NCBI RefSeq assembly: GCF_000698145.1
Contig: NZ_BAXB01000014.1
Span: 1 to 64,000 of the forward strand
DNA: 64,000 nucleotides
Direction of reading: 5' to 3'
Source: Geomicrobium sp. JCM 19039
Lineage (GTDB): Bacteria; Bacillota; Bacilli; Bacillales; Marinococcaceae
In this document: positions 18,864 to 26,935 of the stretch, one piece after another
How the letters are laid out: every line of letters begins with the position of its first letter
How positions within the stretch are numbered: the stretch's first letter is position 1
The notes under the pieces: model-generated
Databases searched by the model: none
Seen by the model: only the letters and a program-made list of their open reading frames with translations
What the model was told of the DNA's origin: nothing
Position numbers and translations under genes: made by a program

Positions 18864-19722
18864 AGATTTTCGATACAGTACCTTTTTTTGTTAGCTTGTA
18901 TGAACCGTCACTTGCGTTTTGCACAACTATCAGCGTGCATTTTCCGATACGTTTAAAACGTACCGAAAATATCATTGCAAAAACACGATAGAACAAAAAG
19001 AGTTGGCGCTATCGGAATACTCCATTGACCACATCAAACGTGTGCATAGAGAAATTATTCCGATTATTGAGCGGTCAGCCCGAGCGTATGAAGAGCAATA
19101 CAACCTCGTATTTCCGATTTCTGTGCAGCTGATTGTCGGCGTCTATGGCTCAAATGCGTATGCAGAGCGAGAAGTTGTCCCAAACATAACTTTCGCACTT
19201 GAACAGTTACCCGCAGATAAAGAGAGTCTATCAATAATCGTCGCTCATGAACTTGGGCATGTTGCTCACCATATGCTTACGGATCAAAAAGGGTGCGATT
19301 GGAGAGAGAGGATGTGGCATGATCCACGAATCTCCGCTTTTCAAGAAGGAGCGGCGATGCATTTTTCGAAACAAATCGTTACGGGTCTCCCTCATTTTAT
19401 GTATTTCTCATTCGACGCGCAGCAAGATGATGGCTACAATAAATCGTTGACGCTGCTTCCGAGTATCGCCCGTGCGTTCTTACATGATCTACAACAGGAG
19501 TCAAGTACTCAAATGGTTCGAGAATGGTTTTCCATTCGTGGTGGTAAACAATTTCAGATTCCGCGATTAGGGTATGTCATCGGAGAGCAGTTTGTGGCAA
19601 CTGAGATCGGCCGGTTAGGGGAAGAGCGGGCATTGACTTTGTGGACGGACCCTAACTTTCTTCAGTTCATGAACAGCTGGTTGGAAGAAGTGTGTGAAAA
19701 TGAATTTAAGAACAGATCATGA
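18860..19722 (+). pseudogene. Zinc-peptidase-like protein (HELGH motif), frameshifted near the start
   Basis: ATG 18860 overlaps the HAD stop and gives MKIFDTVPFFVSLYEPSLAF; a one-base slip near 18915 then leads into HNYQRAFSDTFKTYRKYH, the frame ending at 19722. Joined length about 287 residues. IIVAHELGHVAHHM near residue 130 is a gluzincin-type HExxH site with a downstream acidic FQEGAAMHFSKQ that could supply the third ligand. Family not recognised by name; the protein looks soluble. Confidence 0.65.
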
Positions 19723-19762
19723 TAAAATGGTACGAAATGAGAGATAAAGGCAGGCTACAACA

Positions 19763-20335
19763 ATGAATGTCCAATCACTGGCAGTTTTTTGCGGATCTAG
19801 TTCAGGGACCGATCCGATTTATATGAACGTCGCCCGCGAGCTTGGGGAGCGACTTGCAGAACAAAAGAAGACACTCGTCTACGGTGGTGCACGAGTCGGT
19901 TGCATGGGTGCAGTCGCGGACGGTTGTTTATCCAAAGGCGGTAAAGTATATGGCGTGATTCCTGAGCGCTTAACGAATGTTGAAATTGCGCACGCAGGGC
20001 TCACAGAGCTTCATATGGTTGAGACGATGCACGAGCGTAAAGCGAAGATGGCCGAGTTAGCCGACGCGTTTGTCGCACTTCCAGGAGGTGCGGGGACGTT
20101 AGAAGAGTGGTTTGAAGTGTTCACATGGGCACAACTTGGCTATCATGAAAAGCCCGCTTGCATTTTAAATGTAAATGGTTTTTTTGATCCGCTTCTTGAG
20201 ATGCTCCAGCATACGATTGAGCAAGGATTCATGAAGCCGGAGTACCGAGATACGATCCTCGTCGCCGATTCCCCTGACCAGCTTATTCAGATCGTCGAAG
20301 ATCACCACGTCAAACCGGTGTCAAAATGGGAGTAA
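19763..20335 (+). CDS. LOG family protein (TIGR00730)
   Basis: 190 residues, AVFCGSSSGTDPIYMNVARE at the start, VYGGARVGCMGAVAD, and the signature ALPGGAGTLEEWFEVFTW. These proteins are nucleoside 5'-monophosphate phosphoribohydrolases (lysine decarboxylase was an old mis-annotation). YvdD of B. subtilis is the likely orthologue type. It precedes a small membrane protein gene with 7 bp between. Confidence 0.92.
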   Translation: MNVQSLAVFCGSSSGTDPIYMNVARELGERLAEQKKTLVYGGARVGCMGAVADGCLSKGGKVYGVIPERLTNVEIAHAGLTELHMVETMHERKAKMAELADAFVALPGGAGTLEEWFEVFTWAQLGYHEKPACILNVNGFFDPLLEMLQHTIEQGFMKPEYRDTILVADSPDQLIQIVEDHHVKPVSKWE

Positions 20336-20342
20336 TTATTTC

Positions 20343-20537
20343 ATGGTAAACGGTTGGCTTATTCTATTATTACTCATTGGTTCTGCGCTTACGATTGGCG
20401 TCACACTTGCCATCGCTAAAAACCCAGGGGAAGACCGGTATAGTAGCGAGAGTAGTTTCAATCTACTCACGTTAATGTACACCGTCGTCGTCCCGATTGT
20501 TTTAGTGTTGGTGATTGCCATTCTTTTCTTTCTCTAG
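20343..20537 (+). CDS. Small two-TM membrane protein
   Basis: 64 residues, with membrane segments at about 4-24 (GWLILLLLIGSALTIGVTLA) and 44-63 (YTVVVPIVLVLVIAILFF) flanking a charged loop NPGEDRYSSES. Its 3' end overlaps the convergent plsC-like gene by 36 bp. Function unknown. Confidence 0.6.
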   Translation: MVNGWLILLLLIGSALTIGVTLAIAKNPGEDRYSSESSFNLLTLMYTVVVPIVLVLVIAILFFL

Positions 20538-21230
20538 CCGTAGAGGTGCGGCAATGGTGTTTTCGATCACCTCGTTAAACTCGGCAGTCGTCCCGTATTG
20601 TTTAGGATTCAAAGGAGGGTGGACGTGAATATTCACCCGAGCGGGTTTTATTTGCCCGTTGTTTTCTTCCAAAATTTTATAAGAACCATCAATCGTGATC
20701 GGCAGAACGGGGATGCCGATCTTTTTTGAGATTCTTGCCGCTGAATTGCTAAATTCTCCTAAGAAATTTCCTTTGCTGCGATGACCCTCGGGGAAAATGC
20801 ATACCGACTTCCCAGCTTGAACCATCTCGCCTGCTTCCTTTAATTTTCGAATGGCTTCACGTGGTTTTTCTTGATCCAAGAAGATACATTGCTTATACGT
20901 CATCCACGTGCCGAACAACGGAACGTTCTGCAATGATTTCTTCGCAATAAAGGATAAATGAATATTCACGTGACTCAAAAGCAGCGGGATGTCAAAGTTA
21001 CCTTGGTGATTGGAAACGTATAAATACGACTCGCTTTCCTTTACGTTGTGTTGGCCATAAACGGTTACATCGGTGTTTGCGATGCGTAACGTTCGATCTG
21101 ATAATTTTTTGGTCAAGCGGTTTGCTTCATTATATGCCTGCTCGCTAGGCTTACGACGAAGCCAAAACATGTTAGGAATGATCAAAAGTAAAAATAGTGC
21201 TGCGTGCCCATAGGCGAAAATCGTTCTCAT
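20502..21230 (-). CDS. 1-acyl-sn-glycerol-3-phosphate acyltransferase (PlsC-like)
   Basis: 242 residues that transfer an acyl chain to lysophosphatidate in phospholipid synthesis. An N-terminal membrane segment (FAYGHAALFLLLIIPNMFW) precedes the catalytic NHQGNFDIPLL (an HX4D motif, H-Q-G-N-F-D) and the substrate-binding FPEGHRSKGN. Length and motif order are typical. It stands alone on the minus strand. Confidence 0.9.
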   Translation of the reverse strand: MRTIFAYGHAALFLLLIIPNMFWLRRKPSEQAYNEANRLTKKLSDRTLRIANTDVTVYGQHNVKESESYLYVSNHQGNFDIPLLLSHVNIHLSFIAKKSLQNVPLFGTWMTYKQCIFLDQEKPREAIRKLKEAGEMVQAGKSVCIFPEGHRSKGNFLGEFSNSAARISKKIGIPVLPITIDGSYKILEENNGQIKPARVNIHVHPPLNPKQYGTTAEFNEVIENTIAAPLRLEKEKNGNHQH

Positions 21231-21370
21231 GGTGTGTCACTCCTCGTTCGTTCTACGCTAGTACTATATCCTGTTTTTAATCCATGCGTAAAGGGCGAGG
21301 CAAAACGTTAGTAAATAACAGAATTTTCATTTAAAATAAAAGTATACATTTCGTATATTGGAGGATCTCG

Positions 21371-21823
21371 ATGGCACAGACATTTGCATCTTTAACGAAC
21401 TCGATGGTAGCGATTGAAAAGCTGTATGAAGTTGGAGAATATCAACTCATCCAACCGATGAGAAAAGGGAAATGGTCAGTCCGCGAAGTGGTTGGTCACC
21501 TAGAGTCTTGGGACACGCACATTCTTAGCGAATGGGTACCTGCGATTGAGGAAGGTGCGCGGTTATCGGCGTTTCCTGATCATGATACGTTTAATCATGA
21601 GGCAATTGAAATGCGCAAAAACCTCGATGTGAAAACGAGTCTTGATCAGTTTCTTACAACGAGAAAGAAACTAATCAGTCAGTTGTTAGCGATTGACCCG
21701 AATGTACGGTTTACAATTGGTGATGGCAAACGGCAATTTTCCGTTGAAACGTTCGCAAAAATGTTTGCGAAACACGATCAACATCACATGAAACAGATCG
21801 AAGAATTCCTAAGCAACGAATAG
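21371..21823 (+). CDS. DinB family protein
   Basis: 150 residues, a four-helix bundle of the DinB/YfiT type: WSVREVVGHLESWDTHILSEW gives the first metal-ligand histidine and FAKHDQHHMKQIEEFL the second cluster. Such proteins are putative metal-dependent thiol (bacillithiol) transferases. ATG 21371 follows TTGGAGG. Function inferred from family. Confidence 0.8.
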   Translation: MAQTFASLTNSMVAIEKLYEVGEYQLIQPMRKGKWSVREVVGHLESWDTHILSEWVPAIEEGARLSAFPDHDTFNHEAIEMRKNLDVKTSLDQFLTTRKKLISQLLAIDPNVRFTIGDGKRQFSVETFAKMFAKHDQHHMKQIEEFLSNE

Positions 21824-22037
21824 CGACAAACAGATTTTTAAAAAGGTATTGACATGGCCTGAAAATAGGAGTATCGTAATCTCCGGCTCAACAAATAAAG
21901 ATTGTCGATAAAATGTCACATTGATTTCGACGAGAGCCCGATTTCCGTGCTGCTGGGCATAGTTATGGCCGGATTACGTATTGGCTGCATAAGCTGTAAT
22001 TGCAGTAGCGCGAGACTGTAATGTTGGGGGATTAGGG

Positions 22038-22307
22038 ATGAAATACTTCGAGTTTTTTGCGCCATTTTATGCTTTGATTAAAGCGCCAACGAAAAATAAG
22101 GCAATGAGTATCTACAAGAAAAGAGTATGGGAGAACGGGCCTGAAGACTGGAGAGAATGTTCCAGAGATTACGCACTCATGCGTTTTGCCATGGATCATC
22201 ATCCTGCGACCACTGATATTCCGGTTACTCTCAACGAATTCACAGATACCGATGCTGACGTATTAATTGTTACATGTCAGCCTGCAAACTTAAAAAACGC
22301 AAACTAA
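22038..22307 (+). CDS. Hypothetical protein, 89 residues
   Basis: Preceded by GGGGGATTAGGG and followed immediately by a good terminator, which supports a real transcript. The sequence (KYFEFFAPFYALIKAP, then YKKRVWENGPEDWRECSRDY) is charged and soluble, with no recognised domain. Confidence 0.6.
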   Translation: MKYFEFFAPFYALIKAPTKNKAMSIYKKRVWENGPEDWRECSRDYALMRFAMDHHPATTDIPVTLNEFTDTDADVLIVTCQPANLKNAN

Positions 22308-22313
22308 CAACTC

Positions 22314-22343
22314 ACAGCCGCCCCTTTATGGGCGGCTGTTTTT
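22314..22343 (+). terminator. Terminator after the 89-residue ORF
   Basis: ACAGCCGCCC, loop CTTTAT, GGGCGGCTGT followed by TTTTT. Confidence 0.9.
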
Positions 22344-22440
22344 GTGAGCTTCTGGGTAAGATAGAGGTGTTGAACGGTAGATTTTCCTTATTTTCTCTGT
22401 TCGTGCTTGTGTGAGACCGTTTTTGCTTCCAAAAGAGCTT

Positions 22441-22537
22441 GGATTGGAAACAAAATCACCCACTATTCCCGTTTTGGCCTCGTTTTTGTTCCAATCCATG
22501 GACGTCTGTTTCCAAAGACACGTTTATGGAAACAGAC
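22441..22537. repeat. Two adjacent hairpins in non-coding DNA
   Basis: GGATTGGAAACAAAA (22441) pairs with TTTTTGTTCCAATCC near 22484 with one bulge, and GTCTGTTTCCA (22504-22514) pairs perfectly with TGGAAACAGAC (22527-22537). Both stems share the GGAAACA core. No gene is seen between 22344 and 22722. Confidence 0.6.
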
Positions 22538-22722
22538 CGACGAACGACTGTCTTCTTTTATTCCTTAAGTTTGAATCACGCGGCTTGCGAAGAATAAGGT
22601 CGTATCAAATTGAGTGAAATCATTATTTCACCTTACAAATTCACATGTAAAAAAGTTGTCAAACGAAAGGCTATCAAAGAATGGTGAAACGGGTATGATG
22701 GACGAGAGGGAGTGGTGTACAT

Positions 22723-23364
22723 ATGAAATGGTTAGTCACATCTACCGTAGGAGTTATTGTGCTTGTCGTTGCTGGATTTCTCCTTTTTAATTCGTCTGGA
22801 GGCACTCAAAATGTTACGGAACTTTTGCTTGAAGGACAGCCAATCCTTGGTGATGAAGAGGCAAATGTGACCATTATTGAATTTGGGGACTACAAATGTC
22901 CAGCGTGTAAAGTATGGGATGAAACGGTTTTTGAGAACTTGTACGAAGAGTACATCCAAACCGGTGACGCAAATTTCGCCTTCATTCACGCGCCATTTCA
23001 CGGTGGAGAGTCACTTCTTGCGGCATTGGCTAGCGAGTCGGTATGGGATCGTCATCCCGATGCATTTTGGGAGTATCACAAAGCGATTTACGACTTCCAA
23101 CCAGAGAACGTTGCCCATGATGAAGAATGGGTAAGTGCAGAAGTGTTACTCGGTATTGCGGAAGATATTGAAGCGGATATTGATGTTGCACAACTTGCTA
23201 GCGACCTCGTTGAGCAGACATATCAAGAAGAAGTCGAACAAGATATTGATCTTGTTCAAGAATACAATGTTGAACGGACCCCGACGATTATAATTAACGG
23301 AACGCTCATTGAAGATCCATTTGACGAAACATTAATAAATGAAACGATCGAATCTGAACTGTGA
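22723..23364 (+). CDS. DsbA-family thiol-disulfide oxidoreductase (BdbD-like)
   Basis: 213 residues anchored or exported through an N-terminal segment (WLVTSTVGVIVLVVAGFLLF). Redox site is CPAC in IIEFGDYKCPACKVWDE near residue 62, and the cis-proline loop is RTPTIIING. This is the Bacillus BdbD arrangement for oxidising extracytoplasmic thiols. The extracellular part is very acidic, as in proteins of alkaliphiles or halophiles. No bdbC partner is adjacent. Confidence 0.88.
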   Translation: MKWLVTSTVGVIVLVVAGFLLFNSSGGTQNVTELLLEGQPILGDEEANVTIIEFGDYKCPACKVWDETVFENLYEEYIQTGDANFAFIHAPFHGGESLLAALASESVWDRHPDAFWEYHKAIYDFQPENVAHDEEWVSAEVLLGIAEDIEADIDVAQLASDLVEQTYQEEVEQDIDLVQEYNVERTPTIIINGTLIEDPFDETLINETIESEL

Positions 23365-23587
23365 ATTGGATTTGACAAACGTTAAATTGTCCCTGTTCGT
23401 GCTTGATCTTTGCTGCGCACGGATGCTCGTTACTCACGAGCATCCGTATGACATCGGTCGACGCTTTTGGCGTTCGGGTCGATCTCGATGTAGAAGATCG
23501 AATCGCCGAAAAAACAGTTCCGACTGTGTTTAACCTGAATGGTCACATAAAAGAGGTAGAGAAACGAATTGCGGTTTACGTCTATAT

Positions 23588-23995
23588 AAGTTGAACGAAA
23601 GAAATTCACTGAATTGGATGACCGAAATGGGTCTTTGCGGGTGAGTGCTTGCATATTGTCTGTTGAAATTCATCTCGTTGCACTTCGACAACATCGTTGC
23701 CGATCGTTGTTCCTCACTGCAAAGGTTGCGGGCAACACGTAAAACGTTTGCCGAAGGGTAAAAGCTGTGACCGAGCTCACCACCTGGCACAAGCATGTGA
23801 TGGCCGGTCACATATGTGACAATCCAACCCTCAAACCGGGCACTTTCGGCACGCAACTGTCACAAATCGCAATTTTTGTGACAGTTGACACCGTTTATGT
23901 GCGCATTCACGTTTAAAATCATGATTTTTCTTTCTCAAGTGTCACATTAATGAATATATGGGGCATTTGGACTTCTTTCCACACACCGTAGCCAG
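23588..23995 (+). repeat. ~420-bp interspersed element, copy C
   Basis: AAGTTGAACGAAAGAAATTC through ATGGGGCATTTGGACTTC, collinear with copies A and B. Dyads are GTCACATATGTGAC and GTCACAAATCGCA-TTTTTGTGAC. Its right end is displaced from the 58-bp units by the small insertion at 23997-24157. The stretch 23365-23587 before it holds no recognisable gene. Confidence 0.8.
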
Positions 23996-23996
23996 G

Positions 23997-24157
23997 GAGG
24001 GCGCTGAAAAATTAACGTGTCTCTTCTTAAGTGACTCGTTAACTCGACGTATGGGCTAGATCTATGTGGGGATTCCTGCTGAAAATTCTTCATTTATATC
24101 AAGCGAAACACTTTTATATGATTTTTAATTTCTCTTTTTCAGTGACCTCTAGCCAGG
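23997..24157. mobile_element. MITE-like ~160-bp insertion in repeat copy C
   Basis: Copies A and B read directly from CCA-CATACCTTAGCCAG into TAGGCAGAAACG, whereas here about 160 bp intervene. The insertion is bounded by the duplicated octamer TAGCCAGG (23989-23996 and 24150-24157) and has short inverted ends CTGAAAAA (24004) and TTTTTCAG (24135-24142). No ORF inside. This fits a miniature non-autonomous transposable element. Confidence 0.55.
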
Positions 24158-24169
24158 AGGCAGGAACGT

Positions 24170-24430
24170 GAACCGTGTTGCCTTATGCTCTGGAGTGTCA
24201 AGAAAACACGGTGGTCGCCTTTTGGGCACCGATGTTGCCCTTATGCTCTGGAGTGTCAAGGAAACACGGTGGTCGCCTTTTGGCCACCGATGTTGCCTTA
24301 TGCTCTGGAGTGTCAAGAAAACACGGTGGACGCCTTTTGGCCACCGATGTTGCCCTTATGCTCTGGAGTGTCAAGGAAACACGGTGGCTGTCTTTTAGCC
24401 ACCGATGTTGCACTTATAGTCTGGACTGCA
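24170..24430 (+). repeat. Tandem 58-bp hairpin units (four and a half)
   Basis: Each unit reads TTATGCTCTGGAGTGTCAAG, AAAACACGGTGG, a loop around CGCCTTTT, then GGCCACCGATGTTGCC. CGGTGG and CCACCG form a hairpin. All six frames give repetitive low-quality ORFs, which I do not treat as genes. Confidence 0.85.
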
Positions 24431-24705
24431 AGCATTCGCCTGCAGTGAAAAGCAACAACAAACTGCGCAATTAGGAAAATGTAACGTTCATTCTATATAG
24501 TTACAAGTTGGCGTTTACCCGTAAGTCGCGGGCGCCTTTCCGACGCCGATGGGATTTTGGGCAATCTTTTTCCAAGAATGCAGTGATGTTCTTTGCGTCA
24601 CGATAAATCACGGGTACACGTGTGGAACTTCACGATTCTCAGTCACCGTTTTAAACGTTCGAACATGTTATAATGTGAGGATGACGATAGAAAGGCATGA
24701 TAGGA

Positions 24706-25153
24706 ATGACGCGTCTCAGCAGAAAGTAACGGCGTATATAACGCGAGTGGTGAACGAAGATGTGCAGTTGTTGACGATGACGTCCAATGATACAACTTGG
24801 CTGGAGTGGAAGTTCCAGGAGGAACCGTCGATGCTGGCGAGAATTTGGAAACGGCTCTATTTCGTGAAGTGAAAGAAGAAGCTGATCTCACTGATGTTAA
24901 AATCATATCCTACTTAGGGGATAACGAATATATTTCAAGAACGACAGGTGAGCGAATTATTCGGCATAACTATCATATGTACTTTAACGGCCAATCACGC
25001 GATGCATTTCAAGTCATTGTTGAAAGTAATGATAAAGATAACGGTTGGCTCTATGACTATGAATGGGTTTCTCTTAGTCAAGGCGAAGAGCTAAAATTAG
25101 CCGATAAATTACAGCCTGGTCTCATTCAGTTACGCAAACGCATTCTTCATTAA
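24706..25153 (+). pseudogene. NUDIX hydrolase, frameshifted twice
   Basis: Joined reading: MTRLSRK, VTAYITRVVNEDVQLLTMTS, then LAGVEVPGGTVDAGENLETALFREVKEEADL, which is the Nudix box (GX5EX7REVXEEXXL-like), to 25153. One slip is in the AAA near 24725 and the second near 24796. An alternative single-shift model starts at ATG 24681. About 148 residues, normal for this family. Hydrolyses a nucleoside diphosphate derivative; substrate unknown. Confidence 0.75.
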
Positions 25154-25175
25154 GAAGAAGTGCGTTTGCGTTTTT
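25132..25175. terminator. Bidirectional terminator between NUDIX and BCCT genes
   Basis: ACGCAAACGCA (25132-25142) pairs with TGCGTTTGCGT (25161-25171), extended inward by TCTTC/GAAGA. A T run follows on the plus strand and A-rich sequence on the other side. It covers both convergent stop codons, which overlap. Confidence 0.85.
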
Positions 25176-26643
25176 CGTTTTTCAACGCTTTAAACAGTGA
25201 CAAAACCATTAGAATCATGATGATTGAAAAAGGAAAAGCGGCGACAATCATCGTGTTTTCAAGGGCTTGCAAACCGCCGGAGTAGAGTAGAATCGTAGCA
25301 ATTGCTGATAGAAGTAACCCCCATGTCATCTTGACTCGTGTCGGTGGATTCGTTGAACCGTTTGTCGAGTGCATGCCGAGAACGAACGACGCCGAATCGG
25401 CAGATGTGATAAAAAATACGGCAATTAATATTATTGCCAAAATCGACATAATGGTTGGAAATGGCAAGATAGTCAGAACGCCAAATAGCATTTCCTCGGT
25501 TGCAAGTTCATGTAACCCTAGGTTCAATGTTTGTTCAGCGTGAATGGTCGTTCCACCGAGAAAAGCAAACCAAATAAAGCTTAAAATTGATGGAACGAGC
25601 AACACACCAACGGTGAACTCACGAAGGGTCCGGCCTCTGGATACGCGAGCGATGAACGTGCCTACATAAGGAGCCCAAGCGATCCACCACGCCCAATAAA
25701 AAATCGTCCAGTCTTCTGTCCAAGCGCGTAAATCGCTATTATCGGGAGCGGCACGAAAGCTCATCTCCGGGATGGTTTGTAGGTATTGACCGAATGACTG
25801 GGTGAGAATGTTTAGGTTAAAAAGTGTCGGCCCCGTAATAATGACAAAAATAAGTAAGAAAGCGGCGAGCAACATATTCGTGTTACTTAAATATTTAATG
25901 CCTTTATGAATGCCTGTATAAGAGGATAGCAAAAATAACGCTGTGATCACGATAATGATGAGCACTTGAAATAGGAAACTTTCTCCAATTCCTGTCATAA
26001 ATGTCAACCCACCGTTAATTTGTGTCGCCCCGAAACCGAGCGTTGTCGCAACGCCACAAACGGTTGCGATAATTGCTACAACATCAATGATTTTTCCTGT
26101 CGTGCCGCGCGTATTCATTAATGGTGAAAGTGTAGCGCTAATTAGACCTGGAGCATCTAGCCGGAACTTAAAGTAAGCCAGGCAAATCGCCACGATCGCA
26201 TAAATTCCCCAAGCGTGTAGGCCCCAATGGAAATACACGTGACTCATGGAATCCAATACGGCAGCATCTGAACCTTCAGTCGTTGTCGGGGCATCAATAA
26301 GGTAATGAGAAAGCGGTTCTGCAGCTCCCCAAAATACGAGGCCTGTTCCCATCCCAGCGCTAAACAATAGCGCAAACCATGTTATATAATTAAATTCAGG
26401 TTTGTCTGTATCTTTCCCTAATTTAATCTTACCGTAAGGCCCAATGATAAAGAAAAGACAAATGATCACAAAAATAAATACAATAATCAGATAATACCAG
26501 CCGAATGCTTGAGAGATAAAGTCTTGCGCATGAGCGGTTGTGGTTTCGAGCATACTAGGATTAAGCGCACCGAAGATAACAATCAGTAGAATAATCGTAG
26601 CTGATAAATAAAAGACTGGACCAATTCTCTTATTTTGTCCCAT
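25150..26643 (-). CDS. BCCT family transporter (glycine betaine type)
   Basis: 497 residues with twelve predicted membrane segments. The BCCT hallmark is WTIFYWAWWIAWAPYVGTFIARVSRGRTLREF near residue 315, and FNYITWFALLFSAGMGTGLVFWG near residue 85 is the sodium-motif region. Members such as OpuD import compatible solutes for osmoprotection. The exact substrate is not proven by sequence. Regulation: a SigB-like promoter lies upstream (26699-26724). Confidence 0.92.
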   Translation of the reverse strand: MGQNKRIGPVFYLSATIILLIVIFGALNPSMLETTTAHAQDFISQAFGWYYLIIVFIFVIICLFFIIGPYGKIKLGKDTDKPEFNYITWFALLFSAGMGTGLVFWGAAEPLSHYLIDAPTTTEGSDAAVLDSMSHVYFHWGLHAWGIYAIVAICLAYFKFRLDAPGLISATLSPLMNTRGTTGKIIDVVAIIATVCGVATTLGFGATQINGGLTFMTGIGESFLFQVLIIIVITALFLLSSYTGIHKGIKYLSNTNMLLAAFLLIFVIITGPTLFNLNILTQSFGQYLQTIPEMSFRAAPDNSDLRAWTEDWTIFYWAWWIAWAPYVGTFIARVSRGRTLREFTVGVLLVPSILSFIWFAFLGGTTIHAEQTLNLGLHELATEEMLFGVLTILPFPTIMSILAIILIAVFFITSADSASFVLGMHSTNGSTNPPTRVKMTWGLLLSAIATILLYSGGLQALENTMIVAAFPFSIIMILMVLSLFKALKNEKRKRTSS

Positions 26644-26698
26644 TGTAACTCCTTTGAGATGAATGTATTTGAAATAACATTTCAGACCTTACCCTTTT

Positions 26699-26724
26699 AT
26701 ACCCTAGTTGTCACGGGGCAAAAC
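26699..26724 (-). promoter_or_regulatory. Candidate SigB promoter of the BCCT gene
   Basis: On the minus strand GTTTTG (26724-26719), a 14-bp spacer, and a perfect GGGTAT (26704-26699). SigB consensus is GTTTAA-N12-14-GGGTAT. The B. subtilis osmoprotectant genes opuD and opuE are known to have SigB promoters. The rest of the 26644-26935 gap is A/T-rich spacer between divergent promoters. Confidence 0.5.
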
Positions 26725-26935
26725 AAATTTTATGTTATATTCAGAAAATATTTTTTGCGTAATTCTTAGAAAAAAATGTGGACAAACACTTTCACTACAT
26801 AATATGATGTATCTACTGTTCAAAAGAAAAGCACTTCGTTCTCTTATGATCGATTTAACAGAAAAGATTATATTGTGAAACGATTAAGAAATATTTTAGG
26901 ATAGGTCTTTGTCGTGCGTAAGGGGAGGACTTTTA

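Noticed and set aside
24168..24474. Overlapping ORFs of 71-99 residues on both strands over the 58-bp repeats
   Set aside because: They exist in several frames at once, repeat the same peptide and follow the DNA period; no ribosome site and no conservation at other repeat loci.
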